Assembly: GCF_013179805.1 (NCBI RefSeq)
Contig: NZ_SRRZ01000090.1
Location: 1-31,746 of the forward strand
Reading direction: 5' to 3'
Source of the DNA: Microcoleus asticus IPMA8
GTDB lineage: Bacteria > Cyanobacteriota > Cyanobacteriia > Cyanobacteriales > Microcoleaceae
Length of the DNA stretch: 31,746 nt
Shown here: piece after piece, positions 8,609 through 15,907 of the stretch
How the letters are laid out: each line of letters starts with the position of its first letter
How positions within the stretch are numbered: position 1 is the stretch's first letter
The notes under the pieces: model-generated
The model's input: the letters and a program-made list of their open reading frames with translations, nothing else
Database searches by the model: none
What the model was told of the DNA's origin: nothing
Program-made: the position numbers and the translations under genes

Positions 8609-8740
8609 TTTGGGTGACTCCTCTAAAAAAGGCTTGGGTATTGAATTTTATGCTGGTTTCAATTTAAGCTCGAATAGATAGGATTAGTTTAGCCGATACC
8701 GAAATGGAAACGGTAGAGGTTGAATACTTTGGGATTTTTA

Positions 8741-8782
8741 ACCGCAGATAAACGCAGATGAACGCAGATGAACGCAGATGAA
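8741..8782. repeat. Tandem decamer array (AACGCAGATG)
   Basis: One degenerate ACCGCAGATA unit followed by three AACGCAGATG units. The unit length is 10, unlike the heptamers elsewhere in the window. Confidence 0.9.
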
Positions 8783-8845
8783 AGCCAATAAATATCGGTG
8801 TGATGACCGAAAACAATTTGGTCACAAGTCCCCGGATTCATCCGT

Positions 8846-8871
8846 GGAGCGAGAAAAAAGCTCCTCGCTCC
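8846..8871. repeat. Stem-loop, 8-bp arms
   Basis: GGAGCGAG (8846-8853) and CTCGCTCC (8864-8871) form perfect 8-bp arms around a 10-base loop. No U-tract follows on either strand, so it is not a standard terminator. Confidence 0.7.
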
Positions 8872-8913
8872 CCATCGCCAACCCCCGGATTTATGAGCGA
8901 GGTCGCTTTATTC

Positions 8914-8946
8914 AATCTAAAATCTAAAATCTAAGATCTAAAATCG
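8914..8946. repeat. Tandem heptamer array (AATCTAA)
   Basis: Three AATCTAA units, one GATCTAA and a partial AATCG end. The same unit and the same AATCG ending occur at 9042-9074. Confidence 0.95.
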
Positions 8947-9041
8947 ATTAACGGTTTGGGTTCTGGGCATAGGCGATCGCAACTAAAGCAAATCGGTTTC
9001 TGATACCGTTTAAAAAGGCTGAACGCGACAAATATTTTTCT

Positions 9042-9074
9042 AATCTAAAATCTAAAATCTAAAATCTAAAATCG
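9042..9074. repeat. Tandem heptamer array (AATCTAA)x4 touching the helicase start
   Basis: Four perfect AATCTAA units and a terminal AATCG. One base later the helicase ATG begins, so the whole ribosome-binding region of that start codon consists of repeat. Confidence 0.95.
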
Positions 9075-9075
9075 A

Positions 9076-11541
9076 ATGACAGATGAATTTGATACTGATT
9101 TTATGCGATCGACAACGGAAATCGATCGCCCGGATGTAGCCTCAGCGCTTTCCGAATCAGGGTTTGCGGCCGTTTTGCGAGAACAAGCTTGCCTTAAAAT
9201 TCGCGAAAGCTTGCGTGCGGGGCAGCAGGACATGGCGGATTGGCAAGGCGGCCCCCTTGCTGTTTCGGCGGTTCCGGGGGCCGGGAAGTCTACGGGAATG
9301 GCTGCTGCGTCGGCAATTGCGATCGCCCGCAACCAGCTTCACAACCGCCGCCAGTTAATTGTCGTGACATTTACGCGATCGGCTGCTGCTAATATTAAAG
9401 CTAAAATTCGGGAAAGATTGGCAGAATTGTCTTTATCTCAAGGCGGTTTTGCGGTGCACACTTTGCACGGTTTAGCTTTGAATATTGCGATGCGCCATCC
9501 TGATTTGTCGGGTTTAAATTTAGAAAATTCAACTTTAGTTACTCCCACTCAAAGTCACCGATTAATTCGCACCTGTGTAGAACTTTGGATTGCCGAAAAT
9601 CCCCGCCGATATCAAGTTTTGTTGGAAGGACAGCAATTCGACGGAGAAGAAACGGAGAGGCTGCGGCGACAATCGGTTTTGCGGACGGAAATTTTGCCGC
9701 AGGTAGCTAAAACTGTGATTCACGAGGCAAAATCTTCGGGTTTATTTCCCGAACAGTTGTTAGAAATGAGCGCTCTTGATACTGGGGACGGTTATGAGAT
9801 TTTAGCGGTAGCTGGGGGTTTATATCAAAAATATCAGGCTTTGTTGAGGAGTCGCGAATTCATCGATTACGACGAGATGATTTTAGCGGCTTTGCGGGTG
9901 TTGGACAATCCGAGGGCGAGGGCGATCGAGCAAAAGCAAGTATTTGCCGTTTTTGAGGACGAAGCGCAGGATTCGACACCTTTGCAAACTAGGCTTTTGG
10001 AAACATTGGCGATCGATCCGGAGCGTCCTAACTCACCTCCCAATTTTATCAGAGTTGGCGACCCAAATCAAGCGATTAATTCTACTTTCACTCCCGCCGA
10101 CCCGATTTATTTTAACCAATTTTGCGATGAGTGCGAAGTCGAAAATAAGTTAGCGACAATGGACGGTGCAGGTCGCAGCACCCAGGTGATTATCGATGCA
10201 GCTAACTTTATGTTGAAATGGGTAAATAGCTCGAAATTAGCGGGAACAGAACAACCTTTTCGCGACCAAACTATTAAGCCAGTACCCAGCGATGACCCGC
10301 AGCACAATGCAAATTCCGCCCCCATTGGTCGAGGCTTAGAATTGCATACTCCCCGCGATATTTACCATACAGTTGAGTTAATTGGCAAGCGGGTACTTGA
10401 GTTAGTTGAAGAATTTTTACCTGCCGATTTTGAATTAGGAAGCAATGAGAAAAATCTCGAAGCTGTGGGTGAAGCGAGCGATGTAGAACATCGTCAAAAA
10501 TTGCCGTTAGAAACTCTTAAATCGATGGCTGTTTTGGTGCGAGAAAACAAACAAGGCAAGTTTATCAAAGAAATGCTGGAGAATCCGAAAAAACACGGAT
10601 TAAGCTTTGATTTGCGGAAATACGGGATTAAAATTGAGGATGTGGGAGAGCGCGACAGACATTCTCAAGTGCCTTGGGAAATCTTAACATTACTGCAATT
10701 TCTCGATCGCCCGCACTCTCCAGACTACCTAAAAGCAGCATTAAAGATTTTGAGCGATCGGCAACTCATCCCCAAACAAGACTACAATGCTTTTGCTACC
10801 AGCCCCGAGCAATTTCTTTACCCAGGCCCTCTAGACCCGCAGCAGTCAGAACCAGTTCGCAAATGCCGCTATTTTTGCTGCGGTTTGCTGCAAGCTAGCT
10901 TAGAACTCCCGCCCTACCAAATCATCTCATTTTTAGCCTTAGCGCTGCAATACGACCAAACAGAATTAGCCACCGCCGACAAATTAGCAGAACGGGTAGC
11001 AATCCAAACAGCCGGCAATAATTCAATGCGCAATATTTTGGACGTACTGAGCGAAATTGTCAGTTCCGAAAGATTTGAACCTGTGGATGCAGACGACAAA
11101 ATAGAAGAACGCTACACCAGCAAAGGTCAACTAACAATTATTACCATGCACAAAGCTAAAGGATTAGATTGGGATTGTGTATTTTTGCCGTTTTTACACG
11201 AACAAACCATCCCCGGAAATTTGCGAGTTTTGCCCCAAGCCAGATTTTTAGGAGATTTCACTTTAGCAGAGGTAGCGAGAGCGCAAATTCGAGCAAGTTT
11301 GCACGAAAAATATCCTTTACCAAATTTAGGCGAAGCATGGGAACAAGCAGGTTATTTGAAAACAGCAGAAGAGTTTCGACTGCTGTATGTGGCGATGACG
11401 CGAGCAAAAAGCTTGCTGTGGATGGCTGCGGAGAAGAAAGGGCCTTTTACTTGGAACAAACCGGAGAATTTGCAGGAGCAAAAACCTTGTCCGGTAATGC
11501 CTGTTTTAAAGCAGAGATTTCCTGGTAATGCGATATTGTAA
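9076..11541 (+). CDS. UvrD/Rep-like superfamily 1 DNA helicase
   Basis: An 821-residue ATP-dependent helicase with the full SF1A motif set: Q-like region and Walker A VPGAGKST (about 66-73), motif Ia VVTFTRSAAANIKAKI (about 95-110), motif II FEDEAQD (about 292-298, DEAQ in place of DEx[D/H]), motif III RVGDPNQAINSTF, motif IV GRSTQVIIDAANF, motif V ITMHKAKGLDWDCVFLP (about 688-704) and motif VI LLYVAMTRAKS (about 767-777). No RecB-type nuclease motif is visible at the C-terminus. It is longer than classic UvrD and diverges in the 2A/2B regions, so I call it UvrD-like without a name. The first ATG is preceded only by heptamer repeat with no Shine-Dalgarno. Met10 (9103) is a possible alternative start. 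Confidence 0.93.
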   Translation: MTDEFDTDFMRSTTEIDRPDVASALSESGFAAVLREQACLKIRESLRAGQQDMADWQGGPLAVSAVPGAGKSTGMAAASAIAIARNQLHNRRQLIVVTFTRSAAANIKAKIRERLAELSLSQGGFAVHTLHGLALNIAMRHPDLSGLNLENSTLVTPTQSHRLIRTCVELWIAENPRRYQVLLEGQQFDGEETERLRRQSVLRTEILPQVAKTVIHEAKSSGLFPEQLLEMSALDTGDGYEILAVAGGLYQKYQALLRSREFIDYDEMILAALRVLDNPRARAIEQKQVFAVFEDEAQDSTPLQTRLLETLAIDPERPNSPPNFIRVGDPNQAINSTFTPADPIYFNQFCDECEVENKLATMDGAGRSTQVIIDAANFMLKWVNSSKLAGTEQPFRDQTIKPVPSDDPQHNANSAPIGRGLELHTPRDIYHTVELIGKRVLELVEEFLPADFELGSNEKNLEAVGEASDVEHRQKLPLETLKSMAVLVRENKQGKFIKEMLENPKKHGLSFDLRKYGIKIEDVGERDRHSQVPWEILTLLQFLDRPHSPDYLKAALKILSDRQLIPKQDYNAFATSPEQFLYPGPLDPQQSEPVRKCRYFCCGLLQASLELPPYQIISFLALALQYDQTELATADKLAERVAIQTAGNNSMRNILDVLSEIVSSERFEPVDADDKIEERYTSKGQLTIITMHKAKGLDWDCVFLPFLHEQTIPGNLRVLPQARFLGDFTLAEVARAQIRASLHEKYPLPNLGEAWEQAGYLKTAEEFRLLYVAMTRAKSLLWMAAEKKGPFTWNKPENLQEQKPCPVMPVLKQRFPGNAIL

Positions 11542-11553
11542 AATAGATTTTTG

Positions 11554-11592
11554 TAACGAACTGCTTCGCTAACGCGCCTTCGCGGTTCGTTA
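11554..11592. repeat. Palindromic element with TAACGAAC/GTTCGTTA arms
   Basis: TAACGAAC (11554-11561) pairs with GTTCGTTA (11585-11592). The interior contains CGCG...CGCG and GCTTCGC stretches that can form further short stems. The right arm runs into A8, so it lacks a U-tract on the plus strand. Its compact palindromic form, just after the helicase stop codon, suggests a dispersed repeat that may also cap the transcript. Confidence 0.75.
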
Positions 11593-11656
11593 AAAAAAAT
11601 ATAGTTCAAAAATGAAATAAGATTGCTCTATAGCAAAATTTGCACTAAAACTCGCT

Positions 11657-12403
11657 ATGGCTAACTCAGAAATTCGCACAGCTAACATCACATTTCCCAA
11701 CGGAGATTTGCAAATCGCTGCTTACCTAGCCCAACCCGCAGCAGAAGGGCAATTTCCCGCAGTTATTGTGATTCAAGAAATCTTTGGCGTCAATTCGCAC
11801 ATCCGCGAAGTTACTGAAAGAATAGCAAAAGAAGGATATGTGGCGATCGCCCCAGCCATTTACCAACGTCAAGCCCCCGGCTTTGAAACCGGCTACACAC
11901 CCGAAGACATCAAAATCGGCAGAAAATACAAAGAACAAACCACCGCATCCCAACTTCTGGGCGATATCCAAGCCGCTATCGATTACCTCAAAACTCTACC
12001 CTCTGTCAAACAGCAAGGTTTTGGCTGCATCGGTTTCTGCTTTGGGGGACACGTCGCCTACCTTGCCGCTACTTTGCCCGAAATCAAGGCTACAGCGTCG
12101 TTCTACGGCGCCGGTATCGCCACTCAAACCCCCGGTGGCCCAAGCCCCACGATCGCCCGCACAGCAGACATTAAAGGCACTCTCTACGCCTTTTTCGGCA
12201 CTCAAGACCCCAGCATTCCGTTAGAACAAGTTGACCAAATCGCCGCAGAATTGCAAAAACACAGTATTTCTCACCGAATTTTCCGCTACAATGCCGATCA
12301 CGGCTTCTTCTGCGACCACCGCGGCAGTTACGACGCTACGGCAGCAGCCGACTCGTGGATGCAGGTGAAGCAGCTATTTCATCAGCAACTTCAACCAGCT
12401 TAG
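11657..12403 (+). CDS. Dienelactone hydrolase family protein
   Basis: A 248-residue alpha/beta hydrolase. The family's Cys-Asp-His triad is visible: nucleophile Cys128 in GFCFGGHVAY, Asp184 in FFGTQDPSIP and His215 in YNADHGFFCD. Other family marks are VIVIQEIFGVNSHIREVTERIAKEGYVAIAPAIY (about 36-69). The length matches dienelactone hydrolases (about 230-250). The classical member opens the lactone ring in chloroaromatic breakdown. Cyanobacterial members have no proven substrate, so only the family is claimed. No export signal is seen, which points to the cytoplasm. It is followed by a GGGGAGAT repeat tract and the S1 gene. Confidence 0.93.
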   Translation: MANSEIRTANITFPNGDLQIAAYLAQPAAEGQFPAVIVIQEIFGVNSHIREVTERIAKEGYVAIAPAIYQRQAPGFETGYTPEDIKIGRKYKEQTTASQLLGDIQAAIDYLKTLPSVKQQGFGCIGFCFGGHVAYLAATLPEIKATASFYGAGIATQTPGGPSPTIARTADIKGTLYAFFGTQDPSIPLEQVDQIAAELQKHSISHRIFRYNADHGFFCDHRGSYDATAAADSWMQVKQLFHQQLQPA

Positions 12404-12408
12404 AGAGT

Positions 12409-12451
12409 GGGAGATGGGGAGATGGGGAGATGGGAAGATGGGGAGAGTGGG
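12409..12451. repeat. Tandem GGGGAGAT octamer tract
   Basis: A G/A-rich array of about five GGGGAGAT-like units just after the hydrolase stop codon, strongly strand-asymmetric (almost no C). Confidence 0.9.
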
Positions 12452-12462
12452 AAAATTTTTCT

Positions 12463-12509
12463 ACTGACAAGTGACAACTAAATTACTGACAACTGACAAC
12501 TAAACTGAC
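12463..12509. repeat. Interrupted heptamer array (ACTGACA) adjoining the S1 start codon
   Basis: ACTGACA units (with AGTGACA and interrupted ACTAA variants) run to 12510. The last A of the final unit is the first base of the S1 ATG. Confidence 0.9.
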
Positions 12510-13409
12510 ATGAATTCCAAATCTACAGGTTCTCAAAGCGCAAAAGCATCCTTTTCAATGGATGATTTTGCTAAAGCCCTCGAACAGCACAATTACGAGT
12601 TCCAGAAGGGACAAGTAGTGCGCGGCAAAGTGTTCGAGTACGACTCAAACGGCGCGTATGTTGATATCGGCGGCAAGTCTTCGGCTTTTTTGCCGATCGA
12701 AGAGGCTGCTTTGAGAACAGTAACGGATTTGTCGGAAGTGGTTCCGCTGGACGAGGAACGGGACTTTTTGATTATCCGCGAACAAGATGCAGATGGCCAA
12801 GTTACTTTGTCTCTGCGGCAGTTACAAATTCAGCAAGCTTGGGAAGATTTAATTGAATTGCAGGAAACCGGTAAAGTTCTTCAAGTGCGGGTTTCTGGGG
12901 CGAATAAGGGCGGCGTGACTGTAGATGTTCAGGGAATGCGCGGTTTTATTCCTCGATCGCACTTAGTGGAACGCGACAACCTAGAATCGCTGATCGGTCA
13001 ATCTTTGAGCGTTAATTTTTTGGAGGTCGATCGCGAACGAGAAAAACTCGTACTTTCCCAGCGGATGGCTACTCAATCGAATGCCTTCAAGGATTTGCAA
13101 ATCGGCCAGTTGGTGGAAGGAAAAGTCAGCAGTATCAAGCCTTTTGGCGTGTTTGTGGACTTGGAAGGAGTTAGCGGTTTGCTGCACATCAAGCAAGTCA
13201 GCCAAAAATATATTGATAACCTTGGAAAGCTCTTTGCTCCCGGTCAACCCCTGAAAGCGCTGGTAGTTGACCTCGATGAAGGTCGCGGCCGGATTTCGCT
13301 TTCTACTCGGGTACTGGAAAATTACCCCGGGGAAATGGTGGATAAAATGGCGGATGTTATGGATACCGCAGAAGAGCGATCGGAACGTGCTAGAAAGGCT
13401 CTTTCTTAA
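12510..13409 (+). CDS. rps1b: 30S ribosomal protein S1 homolog, second (Rps1b-type) copy
   Basis: A 299-residue protein with three S1 RNA-binding repeats: about 33-104 (GQVVRGKVFEYDSNGAYVDIG to VTLSLR), about 120-187 (GKVLQVRVSGANKGGVTVDV to REKLVLSQR) and about 202-270 (GQLVEGKVSSIKPFGVFVDLEG to GRISLST). The third repeat is the most canonical. Cyanobacteria normally carry two short S1 genes. The N-terminus FSMDDFAKALEQHNYEF and the lack of an acidic C-terminal tail fit the shorter, Rps1b-type copy rather than Rps1a. It would bind mRNA on or off the ribosome. The upstream sequence is repeat DNA without a Shine-Dalgarno, in keeping with SD-independent initiation. A strong hairpin follows the gene. 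Confidence 0.92.
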   Translation: MNSKSTGSQSAKASFSMDDFAKALEQHNYEFQKGQVVRGKVFEYDSNGAYVDIGGKSSAFLPIEEAALRTVTDLSEVVPLDEERDFLIIREQDADGQVTLSLRQLQIQQAWEDLIELQETGKVLQVRVSGANKGGVTVDVQGMRGFIPRSHLVERDNLESLIGQSLSVNFLEVDREREKLVLSQRMATQSNAFKDLQIGQLVEGKVSSIKPFGVFVDLEGVSGLLHIKQVSQKYIDNLGKLFAPGQPLKALVVDLDEGRGRISLSTRVLENYPGEMVDKMADVMDTAEERSERARKALS

Positions 13410-13425
13410 GTATCGATCTAATTAC

Positions 13426-13454
13426 CTCCCCGATTTCTTAAAGAAATCGGGGAG
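13426..13454 (+). terminator. Perfect 14-bp hairpin after the S1 gene
   Basis: CTCCCCGATTTCTT (13426-13439) is exactly complementary to AAGAAATCGGGGAG (13441-13454), with one unpaired base at the centre before loop opening. It starts 16 bases after the S1 stop. No clean U-tract follows, so it may be a dispersed palindromic repeat acting as a transcript end rather than a textbook intrinsic terminator. Confidence 0.65.
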
Positions 13455-13654
13455 CTAACAACCCGATCGTTTTACGTTTAATTAGGTTAATTTACTTAAT
13501 CTTGCATTTTACATCAATTTCTTATACCAGTTTCCCAAAATAATCCAACTATAGGCTAACTCCAAACCCATATCCTGTAATTTATTACTTCTCAAAAATA
13601 AAAATAAAATAATTGTCTTACTTCTTCCTTCGGCTCTCTCACTCCATTTTACCC

Positions 13655-15886
13655 TCATTTAACCCCATTAGCTACTACTCCCAATACTTTAAAATCGGCT
13701 ACCTTTAGTTGATCTAAGGCTTTACTTACCATGCCGCGATCGGTTTTTTCAATTTTTACTATCAGCACTGTACCATCAGTTTGAGAAGCTAGTAAATGAC
13801 CGTCCGCTAAACCCATTAAAGGTGGCGTATCGTAAATTACTAAATCAAATAAGACTAGGAATTGTTCCATTAAATAGTGCATCTTTCTGGAAGAAAGTAA
13901 TGTAATTGGATCTGGGGGAACAGTACCAGCAGTGAGGACAAAAAGATTGTCATCGTCGGGCAATCGCTGAATAGCTTCATTTAAGCTTAAATCTGAAGTC
14001 AAAGTATCGCTTAAACCTCTCATATTTGATAGGTTAAGGTATTTGTGTACTTGAGGAAAACGCATATTAGCATCTACTAATAATACTCGTTTACCCACGG
14101 CAGAAGCAGTTTTAGCTAAATAAACTGCTACAGTGGATTTACCCTCACCTTTAATGGTCGAAGTGATGGTTAAAGAACTTATCGGGTGTTCAGCATTTAA
14201 TAACTGAATATTTGTGTATAAGTAGTGAAATGCCTCTATCACCGGAAAATCTTTGTAATTTGATACTATTATTCGTTTTAAGCTTGCACTTTTAGTAGGT
14301 GAACTTACGCTAGTGAATTGAGGTGGAACACTTTCGCCTCTACGAGATTTAATTTTTATTGCTTTGGCGATCGGAATTACTCCCAAAAGAGGGCGTTTAG
14401 TTGCTGATTTGATTTCTTCTGGAGTATGAAAAACCGTATTTAAAACTTCTACTAGAAAACCTACAGCAATGCCTAGTAAACTGCTAATAACTATCGCGAT
14501 CGCTAGTTGGCGGCGAGTTGGTTTTTGTGTTACTGGATAGATATTACCCTTTTCGTCTGTGACTAACTGTGGTTTAGATATAATTTGCCAAGAGCCATCA
14601 ATTTGACCAGCATCTAGCTGTAAAGTTTTTTGTTTGTCTAGGAACAGTTTGAGAGTATCTTTAGCTAGTTCTAGTTTTAATTGTATGTCATCATAGCGAC
14701 GTTGAGCTTGGGGCATTTGAGTAATTTTTGCTTGCACTAAATTTTGGCTATTAGTTATCAATCGCTCGCGAGCTTCCAACTGTCCTAGTTGTGATTTCAT
14801 CTGAAAGAGGACAGAGTCAGCTTCTCTTTGCATTAAATCGCGCAAACTTTGCTGCTTTTCCCGCAAAGATTGAATAGGAAGGCTATTTTCATAAAATTGA
14901 GTAGAGCTTAAAGCTAATTGCGACTCTATTTCATTTACTTTGCTCATTAAACTTTCATAAGACTTGGGGCTAATATCAACAATCCAACGATTATCGCCCG
15001 TTAAAGATCTTTTTTTGTAGCTTTCATATTGCTGCCTACTTTCTGCTAGTTGTACTTGCACTTCTAGGCGACGATTAGTTATACTATCTAGCTGATCTGA
15101 TAGGCTGCGGCTGCGTAGTTCTGGTTGATTAAAGTTATACTTAATTCTTAATATTTGTAATTCTTGTTGCAAGTTATCTACTTGCTGCTGCAGGGGAGAC
15201 ATTTGTCTAGCGATAAAATCAAGACTTTGTTTGCTAACTCTTACGCGCTCTTTGCCCATATATTCTCGGTAATATTTGGCAATTTCTTCCAGCACATATT
15301 TGATGCGCTTGGGGTCTCGATCGCGGTAGCTAATATCTAGGAGTTTAGTACCCCCCTGCTTCCCATCTCGCAAGAAAGTAACACGTTGGATAGTCAAGCG
15401 GCTGTTGAGATTTTTATAGTCAAAATTTGGATATCTTTGTTGCAATTTATTAACTAATGGTATTAGCACTTCTGGGCTTTTTAAAACCCGCGTTAAACTC
15501 TGATAGTCCACCGAGGAACCGTCTTCCGCTGAGGACTTAATTTTGTTCAAGTCTGTGATACCTATACTATTATTTTGAGCTTGGACTAAAAGCTTTGATA
15601 GCCGATCGTCAGTCGTAAGGGGTTCTGCTAAAACTGTAAATTTTCCTTCATACTCAGTAATAGATTTTTTGGCAGCCCTGAGCACGAAAGTACCGCTCAA
15701 AGCAGCTAGGCTGGCAGCTACTATTGCCATCACCAGAAGGCGACGTTTAACGACAGCTATTACCCAATTAATATCAAGGACTTGGTCATCCTCTTCTGGG
15801 GTACTAGCTAGGTAATTAGCGGAGGGGACAGACAGATATTGACCATTAAGGTCATTTTTGATAGAAGAAAACAGTTTTTTGTCCAT
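13655..15886 (-). CDS. Wzc-like polysaccharide co-polymerase / BY-kinase
   Basis: A 743-residue inner-membrane protein for exopolysaccharide chain-length control and export. The N-terminal Wzz domain follows a cytoplasmic leader, with membrane helix 1 at about 48-68 (VMAIVAASLAALSGTFVL). A long periplasmic coiled-coil region (about 205-440) leads to membrane helix 2 at about 460-482 (LAIAIVISSLLGIAVGFLVEV). The cytoplasmic bacterial tyrosine kinase domain (about 545-743) has Walker A STIKGEGKST (about 575-585), Walker A' VLLVDANMRFP (about 605-615) and Walker B LVIYDTPP (about 681-688). The protein stops at VVANGVK, with no C-terminal tyrosine cluster, the usual autophosphorylation site. It lies 21 bases downstream of the Wza-like gene, so the two very probably form an operon. 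Confidence 0.93.
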   Translation of the reverse strand: MDKKLFSSIKNDLNGQYLSVPSANYLASTPEEDDQVLDINWVIAVVKRRLLVMAIVAASLAALSGTFVLRAAKKSITEYEGKFTVLAEPLTTDDRLSKLLVQAQNNSIGITDLNKIKSSAEDGSSVDYQSLTRVLKSPEVLIPLVNKLQQRYPNFDYKNLNSRLTIQRVTFLRDGKQGGTKLLDISYRDRDPKRIKYVLEEIAKYYREYMGKERVRVSKQSLDFIARQMSPLQQQVDNLQQELQILRIKYNFNQPELRSRSLSDQLDSITNRRLEVQVQLAESRQQYESYKKRSLTGDNRWIVDISPKSYESLMSKVNEIESQLALSSTQFYENSLPIQSLREKQQSLRDLMQREADSVLFQMKSQLGQLEARERLITNSQNLVQAKITQMPQAQRRYDDIQLKLELAKDTLKLFLDKQKTLQLDAGQIDGSWQIISKPQLVTDEKGNIYPVTQKPTRRQLAIAIVISSLLGIAVGFLVEVLNTVFHTPEEIKSATKRPLLGVIPIAKAIKIKSRRGESVPPQFTSVSSPTKSASLKRIIVSNYKDFPVIEAFHYLYTNIQLLNAEHPISSLTITSTIKGEGKSTVAVYLAKTASAVGKRVLLVDANMRFPQVHKYLNLSNMRGLSDTLTSDLSLNEAIQRLPDDDNLFVLTAGTVPPDPITLLSSRKMHYLMEQFLVLFDLVIYDTPPLMGLADGHLLASQTDGTVLIVKIEKTDRGMVSKALDQLKVADFKVLGVVANGVK

Positions 15887-15907
15887 AATAGAAATGTTGT
15901 TAAATTC

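Larger units (their letters stand above)
8609..9075. other. Repeat-dense divergent intergenic region
   Basis: About 470 bases between the divergent DUF4349 and helicase genes, with no gene visible. It holds a decamer array (8741-8782), a stem-loop (8846-8871), two near-identical CCCCGGATTYAT stretches (about 8830 and 8884), and two AATCTAA heptamer arrays (8914-8946 and 9042-9074). Any promoters must be interleaved with these. Confidence 0.7.

Noticed and set aside
1189..9074. Scattered short repeats as a possible CRISPR array
   Set aside because: The units are contiguous 7-10-mers without spacers, and no cas gene is present.
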